Shown in pieces: positions 35,324 to 44,965 of a stretch of 64,000 bases of DNA; position 1 is the stretch's first letter, and each line of letters opens with the position of its first letter. The stretch spans positions 8,640,323-8,704,322 of the forward strand of contig JAJEKV010000060.1 of assembly GCA_021234155.1 (NCBI GenBank), given 5' to 3'. A program made the translations under genes and the position numbers. Origin of the DNA: Isoetes taiwanensis (lineage: Eukaryota; Streptophyta; Lycopodiopsida; Isoetales; Isoetaceae). Under the pieces are notes generated by a model that was not told the origin of the DNA, made no database searches, and saw only the letters and a list, made by a program, of their open reading frames with translations.

Positions 35324-36575
35324 TTAGCGTTCTCCTTTAATAGAACTTGCCAAGTGCATGTCCTTGGCCATCAATGTTACTCTCTTGGCGTGCAAAGTGC
35401 ACGCCCTCGAGTCTTCAAAATGCTGCACCAGCTTCTGCTCTGCTGCTTCCTGTAAGGCCAGCAGCATTTTGCCTGTGACTCTCATGCTCGTGTCGAACTC
35501 TTGTACGACCTCCTTGACGAGTCCGGCGAATGGTGCTTGGGGGATGAGAAGGCCGTAACTTCTCTGAAAATGCCGGATCTCTCGGACTGCTTGCGACAGT
35601 CTTGATCCGGGCTTCCTTGCTACTGGTTTCTTTGGCAGAATGGGTTTCTCTGGAGGTGGCTTGAGGGTCTTCTTCTTTGATGGCCGTCCTCCTTCGACAT
35701 AAGTTACCTTATTGGCCTGGTAGTAGGAGTTGTAGGCCTCCCACTTCTTCATATATTCCTTATAGGCCTTCAATTTCTTCTGGTAGACCCTGCGATGATC
35801 TACCACGTACGACTCCCGGGCAGGTCGGGTCGGCTTCTTTGGATCTTTGTCCTTCTCCCACGTGGGGTAGGGTGGGAGTACCTGTACCTGTTGATCCTCG
35901 GCCGCCAGTTTTGAGGAGCTCCCTACTTCTTGGTCTCCTCTGGGGAAGGGCTGGTAATCTTCGTCATCAGAGTCGTCAGAGAATGGGGGCTGGTCTGGTT
36001 GCCGTTCCTTGATGGCGATCTTGGTCATTGGGGTCTTCTTGAGTTTTCTCTTGGGCTCCTCCTTGCCCTTCCCCTTGAGTTTCTTCTTCTCCTCCGCCTC
36101 CTGTTCTTCTCGTTTTCTTTTCTTCTCGGCCTTTCTCCTCTTCTTGCGTTGTGACTTCGCCTCCTGCATTTGGATCCAGGCTTCGAGTTCTTCTTCCAGG
36201 GTCGGCTTGGGAGTTGACTCCTTCTGCTCCTCCTGCTCCTTGGCAGCCTGCTCCCGTTCTGCCCTCTCTTGTTCTTGTATTTTCTGTTCAATTTGCTCGT
36301 ATACTTTGCGGGTTTCTTCGTCCATTGAACCCTCAGAGTCAATGTCTGCTTCTTCGTCTAAGTGCTGGTTGATGATGTCGACCAGCTCGTCTAGTGATTC
36401 TTGCCTCGACCCCTCTTCCTGTGACTCGACATAAGTACTTTCCTCTGCTGGTGGAAGAGGGTCTCCTCCTGCGAGAAGCTGCTCCCGAAGTATCTGCTGA
36501 ATCCTCCTCCTATCTTGGGCCGGGTGGGGCTGTTACCGGTCGATATTTTGTCGCGATCTGTTTGGTGCGCGCCAT
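35324..36575 (-). pseudogene. Retrotransposon-borne histone H3-like protein (H3 tail, charged insert, H3 fold)
   Basis: The main frame is open from 36532 to the stop at 35324 (402 codons). Its last 96 residues (35614-35327) align end to end with histone H3. They include REIRHFQRS (alpha N), PFAGLVKEVVQEF (alpha 1), a loop 1 of canonical H3 length, LLALQEAAEQ, FEDSRACTLHAKRVT and KDMHLASSIKGER. Residues of the H3-H3' contact are kept (H3 Cys110, His113, Arg116, Asp123, Leu126 equivalents). Lys79 and Arg128/129 equivalents are changed. Before the fold lie about 300 residues: Gln/Glu-rich, then Glu/Lys coiled-coil-like, a basic NLS-like run (KLKGKGKEEPKRKLKK) and a Pro/Lys-rich stretch. One frameshift upstream, ATG 36575 opens MARTKQIATKYRPV, clearly the H3 amino terminus. 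The copy is therefore broken once. Paired hairpins precede and follow it. Confidence 0.88.
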
Positions 36576-36788
36576 GTTTTACTTCAAGTCGATCGGAGCT
36601 CTGGCACCTAAAAATCGCCTCAAAGTGCGGGAGCTAACTTCTAAGCAGAAAGTCTACAAATGAGAAGGGTTTGGGTCTATTTATAGCTTGGGCAAATTTT
36701 AGGTCAAATTCTAAGTGGCTCATTTTCATGAGTCAAGGCACATATTAACTTAAAATATGTACTTACTTTAGAGTTTTCTAAGTAAAAT

Positions 36789-36854
36789 TACTCATGGTGT
36801 GCGCTAGAGGGCTGATCTAAATTTTAGATCGAGGCGCTGGCGCATACCATGAGC
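36789..36854. repeat. 67-bp hairpin repeat, copy 3
   Basis: TACTCATGGTGTGCGC with GCGCATACCATGAGCA, inner GATCTAAA/TTTAGATC. Paired changes on both arms (GACC to GATC with GGTC to GATC) keep the stem. It is upstream of the H3-like start. Confidence 0.92.
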
Positions 36855-37001
36855 ATCTTTGCATTTTTGACTAAAAATATATAACTTCTAGACATATTCC
36901 TAGGGGTGTGATATACAATTCTAGCTAAACCTTACCTTAAAATTCGATTTAGCATCTGATCTTGTTCAAATTCATCAAGTTTGAAGGTGAATATGGCAAG
37001 T

Positions 37002-37068
37002 TACTCATGGTGTGCGCCTGGGGCTTGACCTAAAATTTAGGTCGATGCTCTGGCGCATACCGTGAGCA
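37002..37068. repeat. 67-bp hairpin repeat, copy 4
   Basis: Same palindrome between the primer site and the H3-like ORF. Confidence 0.92.
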
Positions 37069-37263
37069 ATTTCCACACTTTGATCAAGATTTATTTCAAC
37101 TTTATAGTTTTCCTTGTTTTTCAATTGTTCTAACTGTTACTAGCTTAGCATCTGCTACAAAAAATGAGAAAAAAAAAATTTCCCACTTTTTCGAGGTTTG
37201 AGAATCCCACTTAGTACTACTGGGAGTATGGCCAGTGCTTTGCTCTTGGTCTCCAAGAACATT

Positions 37264-37275
37264 GCTCTGATACCA
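37264..37275 (-). promoter_or_regulatory. Primer binding site, tRNA-Met type
   Basis: TGGTATCAGAGC on the minus strand is the usual plant LTR-retrotransposon primer site complementary to initiator tRNA-Met. It lies one base inside the 5' LTR and fixes the orientation of the element. Confidence 0.9.
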
Positions 37276-37276
37276 C

Positions 37277-38777
37277 TATGACGTCCCCTACTCATATACG
37301 GTGCACTCACCATATACAAACAGGAGTTCATCCCCCATACCAGCTCCATGCTGATACAAGGCCCTCCACGTATCACTGCAACCTTGACAAGTTCCAGTGG
37401 GAAGAATGAAGGGGTCATTTTACCCTATCTCCCTCAGGGCCTACCTAGCTGCGGAAGCATAGCATACATGTAAGTATACATACATCAACATCATATGACC
37501 ATCACGAAGGATGGCTCACCACATATCTGCATAGACAGAGTTCAGTACATCACATATGGAGATCCTACCCAAGGCTTAGACTCAAGGGGGATGACTGACG
37601 GCTTGGGCCTCCAGAAGTCATTGCAGACAGAATTCATGGCAATTGGATTTGGCTGGCATAAGAACATGGCTTAGGGTAGTCCACTCCATCCGTCCCTCCC
37701 CCAGCACACTTTGCGAGTAGATTGAAAAGTCTTGGGACCCCGATCAGAGCCCGCCAGATGCATAGCCAAAGGGGCTACTCATGGGTTGCATCTCCCCAGT
37801 TCCGATGGGGCAGGTGGGATTGCTCCCACCCGAGGCCGGCATCTTGACTCAAGGTGACTAGAGGGCCACCGCCTGCACGTACTCGAACTCCATGGAAGGT
37901 GTCCACCACCCCAAGAGTGTCGAACCCATGCAAAGCCCGCACGCAGTGGCAGAGCATTAGGTCTAGTGCACTGTAGTCCCCGATAGGCTTTACTACCAGA
38001 GGGACGTGATCATGAGCCAGGACATGAACCTCCTTGTAAGCCAGTCTGGCCCCTCCACCCACAACCAGGTGTGGCTCTTGTACACAGGCCGAATTTAATA
38101 GTGCATTAAAGAGGACTAGCTAGGAGCATCAATTACTAGGCTTTTAGGGCCTCTACCCCCCTTCCCAATACAATGAGTCCACAGAGATCATCATCACATA
38201 TATATCATAGAAGAACTAAAGAACAAGATTTAATCTAAATCACAGAAGTTAGGTTCTTTAGTTATGGCTTGATATCTAGAGGTCTAGATGGCTGCTATGG
38301 GCAATTCAATAGGCTAAACCTACTTACTCTATGCCTGGGAGGCAGATAAGACTATTGAATTGGCAAAATACCTAATCTCTGGCTTGCTCCTCCTGCTCTG
38401 AACGCGTCCATGTTGCTGAACTGCTTGAAGATGAAGCCAGAAAAGGAAGCTGATGAGCTGGGCTGCTCAGATAGATTTCAGAAGTCGAGATTGGCTCTTG
38501 GAGCAAGCGAAACGGAGCTCTAGAAGGTTGTGGATGGAATTGGAAAGTTTGGATTTGGATACCTTAAATAGGCTATCAGTTAGGGCTAGGGTTTCCAACG
38601 ACCTTTGAGATGCCCACTTATTATTTAAGTGGCCTAAAGTGCACACATGAATAAATGTGCACACACTTGCAAGTTGCCCCCTAGGGCGTTACTTGCTTAG
38701 CTACATGTCGGGCGTGTATGCGTGACGATGCAGTACAGTATACGTCCTGGGACCGTATACTGTGCTGGAACGTTACA
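37277..38777 (-). repeat. 5' LTR (1501 bp)
   Basis: The transcript-sense start is TGTAACGTTCC (38777) and the end GACGTCATA (37277). It is similar to 23473-24777, with an extra block of about 200 bp near 38530-38720. It should hold the promoter, but I did not identify a convincing TATA box. Confidence 0.9.
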
Positions 38778-38782
38778 GTTCC
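38778..38782 (+). repeat. Target site duplication, right copy
   Basis: GTTCC, equal to 23468-23472. Confidence 0.85.
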
Positions 38783-39275
38783 ATACCAGATCCTACTCCA
38801 GGAGACAGGCTTTCTACCCCTTCAATGGGCTGCATTGGAACGCCATATTTTTTACTTCCAGAAGGTGGTCGCTATGGCTGATACACGTTTGCCCAACCTT
38901 GCTTTGGCCATGGTGATGGGTCCCTAACGCCTGAAATCTTGCTGGAAGGACAAGCAAGCTCAGTGGTTCTCATGCTGGGCTGTACAGGCAAACAGATGCG
39001 TACATGTAAGGACAAAGAAAGATCACAAGGCACTTAAGTTGTACCTAGATGCTACTTTCCTTTGCAAGCTCTGGGATGCAGATGCTCTGACGCATGTTAA
39101 GCTGGCACACTATCAGCAGCAAGTCAATCCTAGGCTCACGAGAGGCCCACACCAGTACTTGTACACCCAGCTGCCCATGAAGAAGCGCAGACTTATAGCT
39201 TCCATTCGCACGGGTGCACATCGCCTCCGCATTGAAACAGGACGTTGGGCGACCGTAAATCCAGCAGGTCCTTGT
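38783..39275 (+). pseudogene. LINE copy B, 3' part
   Basis: Continues the reading frame broken at 23472: ILLQETGFLPLQWAALERH, FQKVVAMADTRLPNLALAM, then CKLWDADALTHVK and TRGPHQYLYTQLPMKKRR. The corresponding stretch of copy A is at 1300-1720. It ends near RLRIETGRWA, where the sequence switches to an unrelated ORF. Confidence 0.85.
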
Positions 39276-39292
39276 TCTCCTCCAACCCCACG

Positions 39293-39655
39293 ATGTTAGC
39301 AGAGGCACTTAGAGTTGGTGATAATTTTGCTGTCGTTGCTCCGAAAGGGAATGATGAGGGTTCTGAATTTTGGATTCTGATGTGCACAAAACCAAAATGG
39401 ATAGTGGAGAAAGACTTCCAACTCAATGGAACATGGTACCTCGCCAGTGATAGTGTCATAGAAGGTATGTATTACAAGAAGGGCGCAAGATCAACCGTCA
39501 GCTATGATCTTTGCAGTAAAGACGCCTTAGGCATAGTATTTACAACACAGATCTGTGCAATCAGACTTCACATGCCACCAACTAAACGTCAAAACAGGAC
39601 TGTATATAGGCTGGATCCTTTAGATGAGAAGAAAATTTTACAGAATTTACCTTGA
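39293..39655 (+). CDS. Unrecognised domain, possibly an exon
   Basis: An open frame of about 120 residues with a protein-like composition: VGDNFAVVAPKGNDEGSEFW, WYLASDSVIEGMYYKKG, ICAIRLHMPPTK, ending KILQNLP. The alternating hydrophobic pattern suggests a beta-rich, possibly chromo/BAH/Tudor-like fold, but I cannot name it. An in-frame Met upstream (39245) lies over the LINE junction. No intron or promoter is evident. It may be the C-terminus of a mobile-element protein. Confidence 0.45.
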   Translation: MLAEALRVGDNFAVVAPKGNDEGSEFWILMCTKPKWIVEKDFQLNGTWYLASDSVIEGMYYKKGARSTVSYDLCSKDALGIVFTTQICAIRLHMPPTKRQNRTVYRLDPLDEKKILQNLP

Positions 39656-39929
39656 TGATGATGAAATGTAAAACCATTTTGTAGTTTTCAGAACTCATCT
39701 GAAGTTTTGTGCTTCAGCTGTGAAAATGAGTTTGTCTTGATTTCTTTTGAAGATTTGAATTCTTCTGAACACTTGATTCCTTTGTTTGTGAGATGAATTG
39801 AATATGAATTTTCATTCAAATGAATCGAGGTTACAATAATAATTCTAGAACTACTACGCTGATGCTCTCCGGCCATCTCCTTTCATAACCAAAACTCAAC
39901 ACAAATACATATTGGGACCCAGATAGTGA

Positions 39930-40005
39930 GACCATTATGGCCGGGATTAAAAAACCTCGCCCTTTCGGGTTTTCGAGGAAAAACCCTTACAATAATGGTA
40001 TCACT
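39930..40005 (-). repeat. LINE 3' tail remnant, inverted
   Basis: The minus strand reads TTTTTCCTCGAAAACCCGAA and CGAGGTTTTTTAATCCCGGC, related to the LINE tail at 2045-2105. The orientation is opposite to the LINE next to it. Confidence 0.5.
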
Positions 40006-40216
40006 AATCTATGCTAGGTTCAAAATATAATAGACTCTATACCCTCATGCTGACAAGCCTTGTTGGGTGAAAATACATTTAGCAAGAAGTAGCACCTTAT
40101 GGACTCATATTTGAATAAACAATCTTCATTTCGTGCCTCAAAACTAATATCTTTGTCCAAAATGCCAAAAGTACGCTCATTACTGCTCACCTGCACACAA
40201 AAAAAATGAACCAAAA

Positions 40217-40310
40217 GCCACTAGGGCTCAACCAGGCACGAGGGCCTCCAACCAGGCACGAGGGCCTCAACCAGATATGAAAGCCTCCACCAGGCACAAG
40301 GCCTCTAAGA
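40217..40310 (+). repeat. Minisatellite, about 20-bp unit, four copies
   Basis: CAACCAGGCACGAGGGCCTC-type units, the last two diverged. Confidence 0.85.
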
Positions 40311-40329
40311 AAATGTTAGTTACACAACT

Positions 40330-40730
40330 AAAGTTCACTAATGGGCAAAAGGGGTGGGGGGTGGGGTCCAACACCAGGAAAGGAAAGGAGGATGCACGAA
40401 AGCTGATGAGGAAGAAAGGAACTAGAAAGAACTAAATATGGAATGGGGAGGAAAAGACAAAGTTAACTGAAATGCCAACTAACTCCGTAGTTCTAGAACT
40501 TCGTTTTCCTTCTATTCGTTGAAACGAAGGAAAACGCCATTTATGTATATAAGAAAGATATACAGTGATTTAAAGTACGAGGTGACTCATGCACCTACAT
40601 ACTTCCCAATACATATGTTCCTCTGAGTTCCAGCTTTTGTTGCTTCTAATCTTAAAATTTCAAGCATGAACACTCTAACATCAACTAGATCCTGGTCTGA
40701 AATGTCCACAACCTGCAGTTAACCACACTT
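40330..40730. other. No gene seen
   Basis: Plain sequence with a short inverted pair (TTCGTTTTCCTTC/GAAGGAAAACG) near 40500-40535. Confidence 0.5.
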
Positions 40731-40732
40731 TG

Positions 40733-41536
40733 TCAATAACAGAGTTTGGTTTGTCTGCTGCATTTGAGTTGACTTACTAGATCAGGCAACAATATATTCA
40801 CTCCTTTCAAGTACCCCCTCACAAATTTGTGCATAAACGAACATAGGGCAGGGCCACATGAATGACCATCAGTTTGAAGAGGCGTTCTGGAAATTTTCAC
40901 AACATCTGAGGTTGTAAAGCTGAAATTATTGTATCCAAGCAATTCCAGGAACCTGCATTCAAAGTTTGTTGTCATTGTGCCACAACAACAAAATGCAATG
41001 AGCAAGCACTAACCTCTCAATATGTCTGCTTCTGCCATGCAAGCCCGAGCTATCAAAGTGATATATCCCTGGTTTATATCTCTGTCAGAAAACAGGTCCA
41101 GTGATGTCCATCACAAGCAGGCAAAAACATGTACTGGCACTTATCCAGATTCACATGTTTCCTTATTGTTTTGTAACTATTTGTGTCCTTGGACAATGTC
41201 GAGTGAAAAAGAGGGTCAAAGAAATGAAAGGAATGGCTCATTCCTTAGAGCATCAAGTAGTATTCCATGTATCTGCAAACATATGCATATGATGGCACAA
41301 TCCTGATGATCATAAATCAGATGAAAGTATCACCTTGAGAAGAGGAGGATCAATTGATCATTGAACCACTGCGTATCAGCTTTCAAATTTTTGATGTCGG
41401 TGGAGCTAATCACGACAGTTTCAGTTCCACTCAGCACCACTTCCAAATGTGTATGTGGTTTTAGGTAGACAGGGACTGCCGAAGCTCTATCATCTCTAGT
41501 TCTAAACACACACGAGAACATTTGCTCACAATCCAT
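40733..41536 (-). pseudogene. Ulp1-like (C48) cysteine protease remnant
   Basis: Minus-strand exon-like blocks give the order of a Ulp1/SENP SUMO protease. First is ISSTDIKNLKADTQWFNDQL (41536-41330), the substrate-groove start. Then comes the catalytic His in FLPACDGHHWTCF (about 41100), the Asp in YHFDSSGLHGRSRHIER and the Gln/Cys in LQTDGHSCGPALCSF (about 40860). Between the His and Asp blocks the frame shifts by one base, and introns with GT-AG borders are likely elsewhere. All three catalytic residues are readable, but the copy appears broken. It follows the FCP1-like remnant on the same strand. Ulp1 domains are often carried by plant Mutator-like elements, so this may be cargo rather than a host gene. 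Confidence 0.75.
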
Positions 41537-41611
41537 TCAAATATTTAAAATTGAAAAAGTACAACACATATCATAGAATTTTTTTTACTTATATTGACTT
41601 TCAAAGAGTTT

Positions 41612-42690
41612 TACAAGATTCATTTATGAAAATACTTGTCGAGCTTTTTCATGCAGTTGCGCGACTCTTCAGAATCCCACATGTTCCACATTTGATATTC
41701 CTTCACATTTCTTCCAGCCATGGTTTGAGTTGCTCCAAAAGGAAATTGGAATCCAACCTGTCGGGAGCAAAACTATTTGGACATATCATTGTGTTCGGCT
41801 AGTTGGCAGAACCCTTATATCTGCTGTCATCTATCAACAATGTGTTTTTCACTTGGTATTTCCAATATTTCTGGTACACTTTGGGCAGATCCTTAAGGAA
41901 AATTGACTTATTAACCACTTTTAATTTTGTGTTGGTGCAGTCATCCTGATTCCAAATCTGCCCTTATATTCCTGCAGCAACTTTCTCATCAACAAGTCAA
42001 CATTACTCTTGGCCATGCTGGACCACAATGCAATCTCAAATTTTGATGTACACCATTCTAAGAACTCCTGTAATCCAGGCCTGGAAACTGCTGCCTTTTG
42101 AAGGTTCAATTTCTGAAGGGTTACTTCTGGCTCGGCCGATGCAGGGATCCTCTCTTTCAAGTCATAAAACTTGCCTAAAACTCCAATAAAATCCAGAACA
42201 AGGAGAATTTCAGTTAACCTCTTGGTTTTTCTTGGTTGAGGTTGTATTGGACTCGTTGAGCAGTCTGCATCTTGTCCAGGATCCGGGGTTTCTTTGTCAA
42301 CTTCATTACCTTCATCCGCATTTGGCTCATGTTCAGCACCAAAACTTTTTTCTGGTGAAGGATCCCGTGCAGAATGAATCTCAAGGGAATTAATTTTCCC
42401 CCTAAAACAGATGCACTAGGAATCTCTTCGTGATGACTTCCAGTTGCAGTAGCATTTATCTCTGTAACATAATTGAAATGAGGAAGACCACAGAAAAATA
42501 CAAAAAAATAAATCATGTATGTGGCATCGGTACTTACTTGATACGACTGCATTCAGTTCACTATCCAAATTTCGTTTTAGAGTCTCCACGCTGTCAGCAG
42601 CTAGGATTGACTTAGAAGTATCAAATGGGGTGAATTCTAGGTACACCCAGGAGGTATCTTGCAGTCTCATAACTGATCGAGGCATGGATA
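41612..42690 (-). pseudogene. FCP1/NIF-like phosphatase-domain remnant
   Basis: The translation shows LTEILLVLDFIGVLGKFYDL (motif I region), RPGLQEFLEWCTSKFEIALW, then in the next frame WNQDDCTNTKLKVVNKSIFL and KNTLLIDDSRYK, a TAG, and FAPDRLDSNFLLEQLKPWLEE. This is the HAD-type FCP1 homology domain. A one-base frameshift near 41960, the TAG, and a further frameshift near 41700 break it. Motif I reads D-F-I-G instead of D-x-D-G, so even the ancestor may have lacked activity. An acidic linker precedes it, and an upstream exon (42685 to about 42540, ending at a good GTAAGT donor) probably belongs to the same gene. Confidence 0.8.
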
Positions 42691-43086
42691 ACTGTTAGAT
42701 ATCCTTGGTCTCAAATTTCTGCAATTCTGCAAACACTAGGTCAGTAGACCTGTGACAACATCAGTAAACATTAGTTAAGCCACTTACTTGTGTCTATTGG
42801 TGGTGGGGTGTGCACAAGGCCCGCAAAAAAGAGCACGCATAAATAATCACTAGGAGAACTAGTATAAATGATGATTTTCCATACTGATAAATTGTAATCT
42901 CATCAAAAACCATATATTCTCCATGGTTTTGTAAATCATTACTAGTTTGCATCATATTTTTGATACTAATTCTATATCTTATACTAGTTTCTTGAAATCA
43001 TCACTAGTTGGGAGGTGTTTTTCTAGCGTGCATTTTAATACTGTAATATAGGATGATTTCTAATGCTAATTGTCAATAACCAATAC
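42691..43086. other. No gene seen
   Basis: AT-rich flank of the Helitron insertion. Confidence 0.5.
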
Positions 43087-44820
43087 TAGTAATAGTGCCC
43101 AGCGTTGCTGGGCATAAGTGGTTGTGTGTTTGTTCCTTAACATTCTTGTATAAACATCATGCTCCAACAATGTTGAACATTATTGAGCCATAAACTTCTT
43201 TAACTATATACTTTAAATTCTTTGAATAAAATTTTGCTCCAAGGATTTATATAAAGAAATTACAATATAGCCCGTGCTTCATTTATTATCAAAATATAAA
43301 ACCATCAGCTTAAACAATTTGACCAAAGTGCTTAACAACTATGCACTCTCCATGTTGTTGCATGATCCAAAATAAGATAGGAACTTAGCATCCAAATTTG
43401 TTCCTTTATGAGCCCAAGGCGCGTGCAAAGGCATGTTGACATGCCCGTAATGTTTCGGAATGAACATTCTTGTATAATTAACACTCGTGCTATTTTGCCT
43501 TTAGTAAGCTACACCACAAATAGTTTGATCTATTCTTCTTACGATGATTGCCTTTCTTAAACAAATACTTTAAAAATCTATTCTTCTTATAAAAATTGTC
43601 TTTCCTAAACAACACTACAAACATTAGTTTTTGCAGAACTTTTTGATGTATTAAGTCCATGATCCGTAATGTAAGCCCATGATGGTGAGATTCAGAGAAT
43701 GTCTATAAAAGATCTCTTACCAAATCACAGGGAAGGAGCCCCAAACTTTAATATAGTGCAAAACCAATGTACCACTTGTACTTAACAACCACCACTTGCA
43801 AGCAATGAAGCTATAATATATAGTAATGCCAAGTCGAGCACTTTAAAAACTAACACAACTTTTCTTTTTTGTGTTATGAAAACCACAAATGACACCAACT
43901 CTAATCTGCAAAGCTATCACAAAGTAGGTAAATCACAACGGCATTAAGTCTAGGTCTAGCACTTTCCAAAAACTTCAATCTCCGCTCAACTGCAAAGATA
44001 GCCGATCAGAACACATTTAAAAAACTGAGATCAGGTACATGCCAGCCCTACAGAAACTAAGCAGCTGATTTAAGTGTGCAATCAAATAGCATTAGGAGAA
44101 TAATATTCTGAAGCACCATGTGAAAAGCATTATTGTTTCACAACGTTGCTATATAATCTATCAATCCAACTACACATATTTTTAGCATGCCATGTTCTGG
44201 ATCCTCTTTTCCTGTGACAAAGGGGGATTTATTTTATCAAGCAGCGCTTAAATAAGAGAACTATCTAGGCTAAATCATTGTTGCCCACACTCTTCTTTTG
44301 GTATGCATGAAGACAGGTAGTTTGTCATCTTGGACATTTAGTTTACACAGTATCTAAACCTACAAAATAATTCAAGGTTTCTCATCATGGACCGGCATGA
44401 TGCCCCATTTTGAATCACAAAAGACCCTATCACAAAGCAAGGAAGGAATTGATGTCCACTCAAAAAGGAATTGTTACAAGATTTCTATTTGCACAGTTTT
44501 GACTGCAATGAGGTGAATATGAGAACTAATGAAATCACAGAGTAGCAATGCTTTAGGAGCCAAGAAATGCTTAAACGTTGCAAATATGCAAGTATATCTT
44601 TGTTTCCCAATCATTTGGTGTGGAAGAGTGCCTACCATGCACACACACATAAAATATAGAACATTGCTTCCAGCATATCCAATGTGAAGTACAACTCACC
44701 AATAAAGTTAGCCTTATGTTTCATAGCTGATAAGCATAGTTGATATGGCTGAATAAGAGCCAACCTTATCCTTCATTACTGCATGAAGATTAAAGATGAT
44801 AATTTAGTGGCGTCTATTTG

Positions 44821-44965
44821 CAGTGAGCAGAAGAAAACGTAAGAAAAGTATCATTTTTGAAAGGAACCAAAATCATAAACTTACCATGCAGGATGCAGTT
44901 AAAAACAGTAGCAACTTGCAGCGGGCAGAAGAAAATGTAAGAGAAATATCATTTTCAAAAGATCC
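44821..44965. repeat. Imperfect 105-bp direct duplication
   Basis: GCAGAAGAAAA.GTAAGA.AA.TATCATTTT occurs at 44826 and again at 44929 inside the Helitron. Confidence 0.75.

Larger units (their letters stand above)
23473..38777 (-). mobile_element. 15.3-kb Ty3/gypsy chromovirus with accessory ORFs, minus orientation
   Basis: Two long terminal repeats (38777-37277 as 5', 24777-23473 as 3') flank the element and a 5-bp duplication (GTTCC) borders it. In transcript order it holds a tRNA-Met primer site, two 67-bp hairpins, a histone-H3-like ORF, two more hairpins, an unrecognised ORF, a 4.4-kb three-unit tandem repeat, pol (RT, RNase H, integrase with GPF/Y-type module, chromodomain-like end) and a polypurine tract. 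No gag or protease is recognised; the tandem repeat and accessory ORFs occupy that position. Both LTRs begin TGT.ACG and end GTCATA rather than the usual CA. The copy carries many stops and frameshifts. Confidence 0.93.

Noticed and set aside
35677-36434. Plus-strand ORFs opposite the H3-like gene
   Set aside because: They are Ser/Cys/Leu-rich mirror frames of a Glu/Lys-rich coding strand.
35324-36575. Calling the H3-like protein a CENH3
   Set aside because: Loop 1 has the canonical H3 length, while plant CENH3 usually has a longer one. The tail starts ARTKQ as in canonical H3.
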